This document shows, piece by piece, positions 1 to 11,290 of a DNA stretch of 64,000 nucleotides. Position 1 is the stretch's first letter; each line of letters opens with the position of its first letter. Location: contig JAVGVS010000001.1 of assembly GCA_032718565.1 (NCBI GenBank), positions 6,360,495 to 6,424,494 of the forward strand, written 5' to 3'. The notes beneath the pieces were generated by a model, which made no database searches, was not told the DNA's origin, and saw only the letters and a program-made list of their open reading frames with translations. The position numbers and the translations under genes were made by a program. Source of the stretch: Distichodus sexfasciatus. Its lineage: Eukaryota > Chordata > Actinopteri > Characiformes > Distichodontidae.

Positions 1-3000
1 CAACAGAGCAGGTGCTTTCACATCCTGTCCTGCTCTTAGTTTAATCTCCCTGCTCTTTGACTGGAGTAAAGCATCAACATTACTGTAGGGCAGCATTATA
101 AATTATGAATGAATAACCAAACTGCCTTTCAACACTTGCTTTACTACCTAATATTGAGTGCAAAAGCACACTGTTTAAGTAAACTGAGGAATGGACCTGG
201 AACATCCATCAGACTTACCACGCATTCTGCATTCAGACCAGTATCATGCACTACCTGATATCTTAATACGTGCTAGGGCAGAAGTGAAACGAAATAATGT
301 TCTGTAGGTAGACATAATGCATTTGCAATTTATGCAAGGTCTTTATTCACAATGCTTAACCTCCACAATAGCACTCAGGTTGCCTATAGAGAACCTGATC
401 TCATCTGAAGAGTAAATTTTATATGAATGCAAAAGTGCAAAAAAGATACTCCTTCAAACCATTATTTTAGAGGATCAGGTTTATCTATCATATTCAAACA
501 TAGATGAGTCTGTTACTAAAAGGTTAGTCTGTTTTTAATAGTTTTGTCAATCTTTCTGCAAAGTTGGTGTGTGCAGCATAATAATTTAGACATTTTAAAA
601 TCAAAGGTTTCCAATGGAAGGATGGAGAAATGACTGAAAGAAGAAAGCAACTATATGTTCATAATTAAATCTGCTTTCTAAGTTACTGTAGCTTGGTATC
701 AAGATTTAAATTACTTAAGGATAAATACGGAGGGGGAAAACAAATGGGATTTAAATGTGTTGTATGACAACTTAATATGAGAAGAAAGGATGAAAATGTG
801 TACAGTACAATGATAAAAATCACAAAAGTGTTGAATACAGTATAGAAACTACTTTTGAAGTCAAAGGTGAAAATATATATATATGTAGAGATGCTAATGG
901 ACTATCTTGTAAACCTTTTCAAGTATAAAAAGAATAACTAATGTGAAGTTGGTAATTCTAACTTTAAAATTAAATACAATCATATAGAATAAAATCAACT
1001 GGCTTTTTATGGAAAAATGGGGGGATAAAATCAGCTAGTGAGGGACAATGGAAAAGAAGAGTTTGGGTTTTAAGTGTGATAGAACAACCTAATGACATAG
1101 ACCAAGCAAAGAAATAAAAAATCACATGCACAAATGTATTTCCAAATAAAGATATGCATCTTATGAATTGTAGACCTTTGTGAGTTGTTGTGTTCACACT
1201 GTGTAGCCGTGCTGATGTTCTTTCACACCAGCACTGCACTATGTCATATGTCACCACACACAGGTCTTACTCTCTGTTTCTCTCCTTCATACTTTTGAAC
1301 ATGCACCCATCCTGTATATGCACATACCCACACCCACACAGACTTCTGCTCAGAGGCGATAATCTTACTGCTCAGCTCATGCTCTTTCTTTTCATACAAA
1401 GACCTAGATGGAAATATTCACGTTTAGTAAAATACTATCTTACAAGTACTGAAATTTTATCTTAAAACATGTTTAAGGTCCAGTTAGGCCAGTTTCAACA
1501 AACCTGTATATGAACTATTAAAAAATTCATGTTCTATTGTATGTTAGATGTTGGGGAAAGTCTTGAGCAATCATCTCATTGTTCTAGACCGCAGTGGGAG
1601 GAGAGTAAAACATCCCTTTCTTGTTCGAAAGTAAAAAAAAAAAAACAACAACTCTGGTTCATCTCTTCACTATCACAGTTGTGCAACCAAAGATCTTGTT
1701 TCCTCTGCAGACCTCCTACTCTCTTTGCCGCATTTCCTCTGATGTCAGCACTAGCATTTCAGGGTCGAGATGTGTAAAACACTCTCATTTAGCCTCTTCC
1801 TCCACTGTCTTAGAGTCATTACATTAGACTTGCTGTAAATGTAATGTATTGCCATTACAGAGAATCAAACCCTGTTGTTTTGGTTCACTTTTTGCTTGCT
1901 GATCACAGTGTAACACCACCATCAACTATCAGTGCACATCTCACATCAGATCAAAACATCCAATAGGAAATCTTTCTAACATGCAGCTGAATGTTTCACA
2001 ATGAAGATTTTGTTATCAACAATTTCATAAAATAGAAATGTTCCCTGATCCCAGGAAGTAAAGGAATAACCACAGATTGCAATAGCAACAATTGCAATAA
2101 TAATACAGCATTCTACAACAGCAATACTAATGAGCTTGCTCATCAAGGACGCACCTTCTGTGAGAATCAATAAATGTGGAGAATAGGCAATATAAATAAG
2201 AACTTATTGAGCAAATCTCATATATATCAAATTGATTTACCTGTTGTTCATTTGTCAGAAAAATAGGTTAAGATTAAAAAACAAAAAAACTAGTCTTTCA
2301 ATGAAAAAAGGACATTTTAATATTAATTCACATGATTCCCTTATTAAAATACAGCAACCATCATTTCCTTGCTTTGCATGTCTGGAACCGGTTAATAATT
2401 CAACTTTTAGGATTTTAATAATTTATTTTTAAATTTAAAATATAGGCGTTGCATTTGAAAATTTAAAACCATACTATATTAAACAAGCAGTGACTCAATA
2501 AAGCTTCACCAGTGCATCTCACTCTGCATAACCAAAAGTTCTATTTTAAAGAAGCACATCCATTAAAAAACACAAGAATAATCAGAAACACTTGTAACAC
2601 TTGTAATGTTTCTCTTTATTTTACAAATTTAAGTCCTATAATTTCAGTTCTAATGATGTTGCATTTCTACTCTTTAGATTTCTCCAAATCTAATGTCCTG
2701 ATACTTTATTATAAATGTGTAAGTATTGCTTACTGATAAGATTCTTTACATTTGATGTAAAGTTCACAGATGAAGATGGTTCTATTGCTCCCCAATTATA
2801 TCCATTTTAGTACCTCTCATAAGCAATTCACTAGTATATTCAACAGAATATTTGGAATGTCATGGAGGTGTCAGGTGAATAGGTTTTATTCTTGGGAGAC
2901 AGACATGAGCCTGGTGGCTAGCAGGCAGAAAGTATTGGCCTTGAAAGGCGCCCACAGAGTAAAATGTCTCGACACGCCTTAAGCTAAAACCTGTAGGGAA

Positions 3001-3039
3001 AAATAGCAGACGAGTGGGGGAACCCGAGAGAGGAATGAC

Positions 3040-3240
3040 TGTGGTGCAGTGAGTCATTCTCCGGGGGAGACGTTAAAGAAAAGGGGATTTTAGTGGCCAT
3101 GGCTCCAGAGAAATGTATTGGGCCATATTCAGTGACAACTAATCATTACACCCACAGCTGACAGATATGTTATCAGCGAGGGTGGAAATAATTAGCTGGC
3201 CAATCAAAGAATCAGATTCAGGAATAGATTTAAAATTACA
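3040..3240. promoter_or_regulatory. Candidate developmental enhancer (non-coding block)
   Basis: This GC-richer island in AT-rich DNA packs several transcription-factor-like sites into about 60 bp: a CAGCTG E-box running into ACAG (3155-3164, Meis/TGIF-like), a TAATTAG homeodomain core (3189-3195) and an ATCAAAG TCF/LEF core (3203-3209). It has no coherent reading frame. The enhancer role is inferred from composition and motif density only; alignment to other fish would decide it. Confidence 0.3.
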
Positions 3241-5389
3241 GGTTCCTCTCCTAAATGTGGTAAGATTTAGACCTTTTGGACTGCCTGGTCACTCACTAAC
3301 ATTTCTACCAAAATGTTTGATATAGAGAGTACATACAGTATTACTGGCTGAAACTGAATGTCAAATTGCAGAACTATACTTGAACATTTTTGCATTGTGT
3401 TAATTTGTGTATGGTCTGTGATGGATGTTGTATATTTTAATGTGGTGTATTCTTGCTGAACACAAATTGCCCTTTTTGACAAAGAATAAACCAAATTGAA
3501 TTGATTTCTTGTAAGTCAGTGCACATTACTTCTTTTCCATGAAAAATACTTTATTTGAGGTAGCATACTTCTGTGAAAATGAATTGGAGTTCTTGGAAGA
3601 AATGTTTATTTTCAGTGTTGAATTTATCACAGAATCTGATGAAATAAATTTTTAGCAAATCTGACCAAAAAGTCAAAATTATTAAATGTTATGTATGTAC
3701 AATGTTGGGGAGCAATGGAATGCATGTACTAATGTTACATATTCAGATTACAAATTATGGGGTACTGTATTCTGTTACAGTTACAGTTTAAATAGATGGT
3801 AATCGGAATGCAGTTACACTGTTAAAAATAATGGATCACAGGACAGCATTTTTCTGTTTCACATGTTTATCCTAAATTTTCGCAATTCCATTCATTACTG
3901 GAAGCCATTCAAAACACGCAACCAAAGATTCTAATGTAAACGTCCACTTATGGTAAGTTCCTGCAGCACACAATGGAGGAGCTGGAGCCAGTACAAGAGA
4001 GCCAGGGCAGTAACACATTTCTGCCTTGGAAATTCAGACAACACATTAAAAAAAGAAAGAGGACGGAATATGACCATGGACATTCATACAGTTGTATAAA
4101 GCAAGACAATGTGGAAGTGATCCAAAGTATTTAGAATTTGTTACTCACATTGAGTAATCTAACGGAATATGTTACAAATTACGTTTTAAGTCTTGGGTAT
4201 TCAAAATGATACTTTAGGTTTGTTGCTTTATCTGTAATGTTTACTTGCTTGCAAAACCCCATTATAATAAATACATTTTACAAACATTAATATAATCGAC
4301 AATTGCACTCACTTTGATTCCATATTTGATTTCCAATTTTTACTTCTTTATGGACAAAAGAGCATATAGTGTTTACTCAGCACCAGCAAATATACAACAT
4401 CTACCTGTAAGCTTTGGCCAAATAGAGATACTTAATGTATGGGCACAAACACACTCACATTCACACCTTATGGGGCCAATTTAGATTTGCCAATCAACCT
4501 CGAGCACATGCTTTTGGACATGATTGCATGGTAGTGAATGAACTTAATGTAGGGGAATGTTAAAGCTGAGAAATATTTTTGCAACTGAGAAGATGTGATT
4601 GCAATATGTGAAACACCATGAATGAAGTAACAACAAATAAGAAAAAAGTTTTATATGGCAGTGAGTATGCATGCATGTTCGCATGGTATATGTTAAAGGA
4701 AAAGAATCGTAAAACAAAACAAAAACAACAGCAGCAGTAAAACAAGCTAATGGTCTAGGTTCAATTTGTTAATGAAAACAGAGAACTATGTATTTCATAA
4801 AAATGAATTAAATGTATGTGATTATGTTCCTATTCATTTGTGTATAGTTATTTAGTCTGTACTCATCTTAGAAGCAAATAAACACAATGATAAGATAAAC
4901 TTCCGTATTGTACACGTTTCCTGTCTAAATAATGTAATATTTTAACAATAATTTAGGCAGCTCTTACTTTTTATACAGCCTATAACAGTCTAGAAAAAGC
5001 CAGGGTAAACATTAATAAGTACATACTATATAATGAGCAATGAAATTGGCATGTCCGTGCTGCAAACATTTCCTTTCAATTTCCTTCATAGTTATTGTAT
5101 ATTTTCCAGTTGCACTCATATGAACATAAACTCTGTTCCTCTCATTCTACCCCAGCAATGATGCTCCTGATGTGATTAGTGTACTTCCAGGACCTATTAC
5201 GTATGACCTAATTAGCACTGGAAGAAAAATATTTTTTCCTAAGGTTAAATTAGTTGTTTATAATGCACATAGTGATCTATAATAGAGCCTGAATTCTACA
5301 AATGAGCCAACTTGTAATGTTAGAGCAGTTTAGGTTGGTCAGGGCTTTTATTGTCCACTAAAAAGAGTGGTAATGGAGGGGGAATCATG

Positions 5390-5560
5390 CATCCCACCTT
5401 TATTCAACCCCTCAGACCTGGCCTGAATGTCATCAGCAGCTTGCTGTCACCATGGCAATAGAAATCTCCCAGGAAATTGTCAGCAGGGAAATAGCGGAGA
5501 CTGGAATGCTAGCAAACATCTTGATGGACACGCATACCTGTTTATTGATTGAAATATACT
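5390..5560. promoter_or_regulatory. Candidate conserved non-coding element
   Basis: A non-repetitive, GC-richer block without coding potential. It contains an X-box-like half (ACCATGGCAAT, near 5450) and an otherwise unique sequence unlike the surrounding simple AT-rich DNA. The regulatory role is an inference. Confidence 0.25.
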
Positions 5561-6029
5561 TGGGGCATTGGGTGTGCACAGTACAGTGTTTGGCCATCAT
5601 ATTTATAAAATTAGAAAATTAAATCTTTTTTAAAATTAAATAGCAGGGTATTTCTGAGTTTATTATTAATAAAATGTAAACCTACATAAACCTTCCATAG
5701 TCTTTCTATTTGTTCTGTCCATATCCACCTAGGAGAGTATCATGCTTTTTAATAAGAGAAATTAAGGTAGCAATAAACTGTCATTTTACTAAATCATTTG
5801 ATTTTGGAATGTGATTGCTGTCCCACACATCACCAATATAAAATGCAGATAAAATCGACCAGTTTTTGCTAACATCAACATCAGTTTTGAGTTAGGAGCA
5901 AGTATAATTTACACCGACTGTACTAGGTAAAAAGATTCCCTCTGCCTATTTGAGTAATATAGATTACTTTATTTGTTTTCCTTGGAGGAATCATGGGTGG
6001 TACATTTGTGAGGGGAAAACCTTGGGGTG

Positions 6030-6360
6030 CTGGCATCTTCTCTCTTTGGATCTCTGTGTCTCAGCAGATTTTAATTAAAATGCTCCATTTGTGCCACCTA
6101 CCCTTGCTGGCAGAGTACAGGAGAATAAATTACTGCTCTCATCCCCAGGCAGCTGGCTAGAGCCCTGCATTTCACACAGCACATTAAAATTGACAAACCC
6201 ATTTATAAAGAATGTATGGGTTTTGTTTACAATATATTTAAAGGAGGCAAATGGAAGGGAAATGTAAATGTATGACTGACAAATCACAGAGCTACTGCAA
6301 TAATGCTGAACTGTGCCACTCAAGGCATGAGTTATGCTCTAATTAGTAAGAAACAATCCA
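6030..6360. promoter_or_regulatory. Candidate conserved non-coding element
   Basis: A complex, non-repetitive stretch with TTTAATTAAA and CTAATTAG homeodomain-type cores at its two ends and no coding signal. The open frame on the minus strand here (6075-6323) has no splice partners and no recognisable domain. The enhancer role is inferred from composition. Confidence 0.25.
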
Positions 6361-7923
6361 ATTCTTGTTGATATTTTGCACCACCTTTTCTTTTTAGGGC
6401 AAATCACTTTTAGTTAGGCTTAAGAAACATATTTTTCCTTTTGTAAAATTTGCATTGCTGGTGCTGACCTCTTAAAATGTAAAAATGTAAATTTTACTTA
6501 AAATTAAAATATGTTTACTTCTTGTTCCCAGTTTGTACTAACTGCTTTATGTTTGGGTTTGTTTCTGGTTTTAGTTTGATTAAATATTCGCTGCATCTAT
6601 GTTCAACCGGTTAGTTAATTCATATGATAAAAATTAACCAACTATAACAACAATACAGTTTGTTATTAATTAACTGCAAAAATGTTTTATTGATTAAAAA
6701 AATGTAAAACCATTACCTTATAAATTACTTTGGAGGAACTTTAATCTTCAACAATAAGTAACTGCTACAAATTATTTTACGTAAAAAATTGTATTAGTAC
6801 AGGCCAGTAGGTTTTTCTGTTTATCCGTTTATGATTAAGGAAAAAACATATCTTGTCACATTCTTAAATCGGACCCTTTCATGCAGACCTAGCTAGTATT
6901 GTTTCATTCCGTTATATCCTGGTAGGAAATAGTCTAAATTTTAATGCTATTCACAATAGACGTATGGTGATGTATACTCAAACAGACATACAGTACTTAC
7001 CCTCAGATTATCAACAGGTAATTTCTTAATGTCCTATCATTATTGTAACATTGCCAGTCATAAGCAGTGGCAGAAGCTCAGTATATACCACTATACCTGT
7101 ATATTAGTATATAGACTCTATAACAATAACCACAGGCGTACCAGGGACATACATTTACTTTAATTGGTTTCCTTTGCACATGCCAGTACTTTTGTACAAT
7201 GAGGCAAGCAATGTGTTGCTCCAGAGTTGTCGCAAACCATCACAACATTACAAAAGAATAGTAATTGCTCAAGAGTATAATGCAGCTTGGAGCATGTAAA
7301 GCTCTTATTATATAATACACAACAATCCCTGTAACTGTGACTTAATATTTAGCCTTACCTTCATTTGGAAATAATGATATACATTTTGGTATTTTAATAC
7401 TGACGCAAGCAATTACACAATAAAGAAGCAACTATGCTATGCAGATACACAGATATTTTTGGAGATAACTAAGGAGAAAATAACTGAACGAAAATCCCTT
7501 CAGCAAGAACCCAGCACAATCCTAGCAGTGCAGACATGCCCCCTACAGCTGAGGTTCAAGTTTCAGTGTCACAGATTGTCTTTTTCCAGACGTATGCCAC
7601 TGATTGCATTCCCATTCCAAGGGAAAGGCTTCTGCATCACTGCTACACAGACAGATGCCTGTGTCAGTGCAGAGTGCTTAGTGTTATACAGAGAGTGCAA
7701 TTAAGCACTTAAAGATACACTTAATAACAACAGTGTGCTTTTGCACCTTTGATTTGCTTAGGACTGAAATCTACAGACAGAACTTCAGAAGGTAGAACCT
7801 GGACCATACATTGTTTATTTTTTCTTACTGTTGCTGAAATGCAAAATAAAAAATAAGTAGTTTGTATATCGTACATGGGCTCATGATAAAAGTATAAAGG
7901 CTGTCAGTTCTGAAACTGATTGC

Positions 7924-8817
7924 CAGGGGTGGAAGTAACGAATTACAAATACTCACGTTACTGTAATTAAGTAGATTTTTTTTGAGTAGTTTTTCAAGTG
8001 TGTAATTTTACTCGTACTCGAGTACAATTCACACCATGTAATCTACTTTGCTACTCATAAAATCAAAAGTCGCTACTGAGTACACCCACAATTTGAATTA
8101 ATATTCAAACCTTTCATCTGTATAAGGCTGTGCAATCGCGACCGCGCCAATGAATCTATGACGTAAGCAAGAATAAACTCTCCTTCAGCAGCAGGCACAG
8201 GTGTCTGAAGGTACTACACACTGGAGTACAAACTAATTTATAGACTGAAGATTTGGAGACAAAGAAGCCAAAATGGAGAAAATGGAGAAAATGGAGCCAA
8301 ACGAAGCCGGATAGACTCTGTTAATTTAGAAAACCAGCTCTTGCTGAAACTGAACAAAAGGTTCAGAAAGTGAAGTGTGACAGAAATGCTATTATGTCTA
8401 AGAGTTTAAGACACTTACCTGCCTGTTGTTCGCAGTGTATTGGAAAAAGTTTAAACTGTTCTATGCATGTTCAAAAACATTTTTGTCATTGTTTTAACAA
8501 AGAAAATTCCTGCTTTATACCTACATTTATTTACAAAACAAATTGCCTTTCTATACCTTGTTCATCTGAGAAATGTGCTTTGAACGTAGATATTTTATAC
8601 TGGTGAATCGAAATGAATGCCTGCTATTGACGACGCAATAAAACATCCATCGGTTAAAAAGTAATTAGTACTCTGAGTAGTTTTTGAGAAGAGTACTTTG
8701 TACTTTTACTGAAGTATTTTTTTAACACCAGTACTTTTACTTGTAATTGAGTAAATTTTAACCAAAGTAACAGTACTTGTACTTGAGTATAAATTTTCAG
8801 TACTCTTTCCACCTCTG
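7924..8817. mobile_element. Non-autonomous hAT (Tol2-like) DNA transposon
   Basis: The ends are imperfect terminal inverted repeats starting CAGGGGTGGAAG on the left and, read inward from the right, CAGAGGTGGAAAG. This is the Tol2/hAT-type end with the GTACTTTTACT-rich subterminal sequence familiar from fish genomes. The flanking 8-bp target duplications are CTGATTGC (7916-7923) and CTGATGGC (8818-8825), differing at one base. The 894-bp body has no transposase frame, so it is a non-autonomous or internally deleted copy. A triplicated AAAATGGAG lies near 8270-8300. The TSD mismatch suggests it is not very recent. Confidence 0.85.
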
Positions 8818-8825
8818 CTGATGGC

Positions 8826-10090
8826 ATAGTGAAAATGCGGGAACTTCAGCTCATCATTTTTTATCCCTCCATTATTATTTTTTGACAACTAGTTTTTGAC
8901 CATTTGTCCTTCAAACATTAACCACTGCCTATATCTGTAAACGCGAGCAAAAGGGAACAAAGCCTATGAGGTCATTCTGGATGTTTTCCAAGCTTGATAT
9001 AAAGCAGTGCACACCTGGGAAAGGGATAGGAAATCCTTAGTAACTCTTTCTAGTTAGACCGGCTTAGACAATAGAATGCTAATTTTGATTTATTGTGTTT
9101 CAACGTGGAGTGAGGTTTTTGCCTTCACACACTTCAACAGAACAATCTGTTGCAATGAATAACCTCTGACACAATACATGGCATGGAATATTTACAGAGA
9201 GTCAAAGTCAAAGGCGTTTGGTGTTTGATAATCTTACTGCATCTGTTATGACAACCTTGGAAGAAACACTCTTGGAGGGACTGTGTCTGTGCTTAGTGCT
9301 TAGTATCAAAAGTCATTTCACTGTCAAACAAGCAGCCATGAACGTCCCTGTGTCACATTCGCACTTCAGTAGCAGCATTTTCTTAAAACCGAGGTGTAGG
9401 CCTACAGATACACTGTTTAATAATACACACACATATATATAAAACAATCTTATGTTTTATATGTGATCTACAAATTGAAGACCAAACACATCAAATGGGC
9501 TTAGAGGGAGAAATATGCACCTTTTCCAGTTTTGGTTGTTTTATTGTTAAAGCTGCCTATGTGAATGCAATAAAGAAAGGAGTCGGCTTTGTGAAGGAGA
9601 AGTAAGACACGCCATCCCTCAGTCATTATAATGCAGCCTGCAGCTCACCACTCTGCGCAGAGGAATGATGAAATAAGAGCTATAAATAGCAACCTCCCAG
9701 GATCCCCTTTTGCACAACATTGTAAACATTTCATTCCAAAGCCATGGAAGTGCTGTTTCTTTTCAGAATTCACAGATTATATTCCACTGCCCTCTCTAAA
9801 TTGTTTATGAAGTGCAGAGAAATAATAGCATTTAAAAAGAGGCTGAAGCAATAAACCATACTGATGCAAGGCAGGTAATTATATGTTGCCTGTTTTATGG
9901 ATAGCAGGTTGTTTTCCTCCATTACATAAGCCCTGCTTTATAAGAAACAACACAGTCAGGAAGGAAAGCTGTTGTTAGGCTGTTAGGACCTAAGGTTTTA
10001 AATACAAAAGTTTTTAACCCTCTAAAATGCCTTTACCTAATAAAATAAGTGCTGAAACAGTATTCAGAGGCCTGTCTATGCAAAACATCA
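8826..10090. other. Intergenic, no gene seen
   Basis: No splice-supported exon is visible. The only notable part is a complex block at 9590-9800, listed separately. Confidence 0.5.
9590..9800. promoter_or_regulatory. Candidate conserved non-coding element
   Basis: A GC-richer, non-repetitive block around a GCTATAAATAGC palindrome-like core (MEF2/TATA-like, near 9680). There is no reading frame of interest. The regulatory role is inferred only from sequence complexity. Confidence 0.25.
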
Positions 10091-10648
10091 CATACATACA
10101 CGTAAAAATAAAAACAAAAACCTACCTGCAGCCTCTCTGCTCACGTCTGGATTCTTCACTTCATCGTGTTGAAGCACCAGATGACTGAGCGACGACACTG
10201 AACATGTCTTGACAGCCGGTAGGAAGCAAGATACTGATGTGTAAAGATTACCATTTAGACGCATATGCAACAGATAAAGTCTCTTAAAAACGAATAGTGT
10301 CTTAAATACTGGACTCAGGAACTTTTACATCCACTAGACTGCGCGTTTAAAGCTCCTAATGCCGTGTCAAACAGACCATTTGCGGGTCGTGACTTATCGT
10401 CTGTGCAGCCGTAGTTTATTCTACCATTTACCCCATTTATATTGTGGAAAAGTTACTGAGTTTTACAAGTGTCGTTAATGTTCTGGAGACGTTTTTGTGT
10501 TGCAATTTTTTTCTATAAAATTAAGATCTTTCATTATGGGTTTAAAAGCTTTTTGTACACAACGCGATGACAGAAATGAGGCAGGTGGGTTTTTTTCAAG
10601 CCGTAGCACGAAAGAATACGACGTTAGCAGAAAGAGGGGCAAGAAGGA

Positions 10649-10690
10649 GCTGGTTGCCATGGCAATATTTTTCCATGCTGACGTCACAGT
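10649..10690. promoter_or_regulatory. RFX X-box palindrome plus full CRE
   Basis: GTTGCCATGGCAA (10653-10665) is a near-perfect palindromic X-box for RFX factors. Fourteen bases downstream lies TGACGTCA (10679-10686), the full consensus cAMP-response element. The surrounding 10.1-10.9 kb has more CpG than the flanks. On the minus strand, a good splice donor (GCAG then GTAGGT) ends a possible first exon at about 10125. Together these look like a promoter for a transcript whose remaining exons would lie to the left. No gene body was recognised. Confidence 0.45.
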
Positions 10691-11207
10691 GGTGAATCCC
10701 GTACTCCAAGGTTTGAATCGTGAGGATCCATGTCAGTCCATTTTTAGGCAACGTGCATGTGATGGAGGATAAGTAGGAGAGAACTGAGTTGCTGGGATTG
10801 AGAGGCAACAGTCTGTAGAGCTTTACATCCCGTAAAAGTAATACGATGCTCAGTCCTGACGCAATATTCTATTCTGAAATATTTTTTATTTAGCTTTACT
10901 TTTGGGTCACGCTCACTTTTTACTTTACATACACATATATACACGCAGTTTCTACGTTGAAGGTATTAGGTTTTTGGAATTTACGAATAATAAATAATAA
11001 CGAAGAAACGGACCTATGGCCTATTGTCACAGAATCAATAGAAGAGCGTGCGATTTCCTCGAATTAAAAAAATCAATTCAGTGCTGCCATCTCATGGTGA
11101 TAATTCATAATCTTAAGCAACACTTGTCCAAATTATTCTATCACTTGATGATTGTTTTTAAAGCCTCACAGCTTCCCCTTGCATTTGTTTGACTCACTTT
11201 GCATATT

Positions 11208-11290
11208 AACCCTTTCATGCACAGGGTCCATTTGAGTGGTAACCATCTATAGGGTTTGGTTTTTAATTTGTGGTTTTTAGTTCGTATATA
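11208..11290 (+). repeat. Dispersed repeat fragment (CCCTTTCATGCA family)
   Basis: The segment begins AACCCTTTCATGCAC and continues with a TTTGAGTGG-containing segment. The same arrangement recurs at 26937-27004, and the core recurs at 6873-6885. It looks like a small palindromic MITE with only one end kept here. Confidence 0.5.

Larger units (their letters stand above)
1..7915. other. Gene-poor AT-rich flank of the crystallin cluster
   Basis: I see no exon chain here. The open frames are short, unconserved in appearance and lack splice partners. The stretch is AT-rich with several GC-richer, motif-dense blocks, listed separately as candidate regulatory elements. A short dispersed-repeat motif (ACCCTTTCATGCA at 6873-6885) is related to copies near 11.2 kb and 26.9 kb. 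It could be intergenic, or a long intron of a gene whose exons lie left of the window. Confidence 0.6.

Noticed and set aside
8370..8606. Cys-rich 78-codon frame inside the hAT element
   Set aside because: No similarity to hAT transposase or BED zinc finger that I can see; it is too short and isolated.
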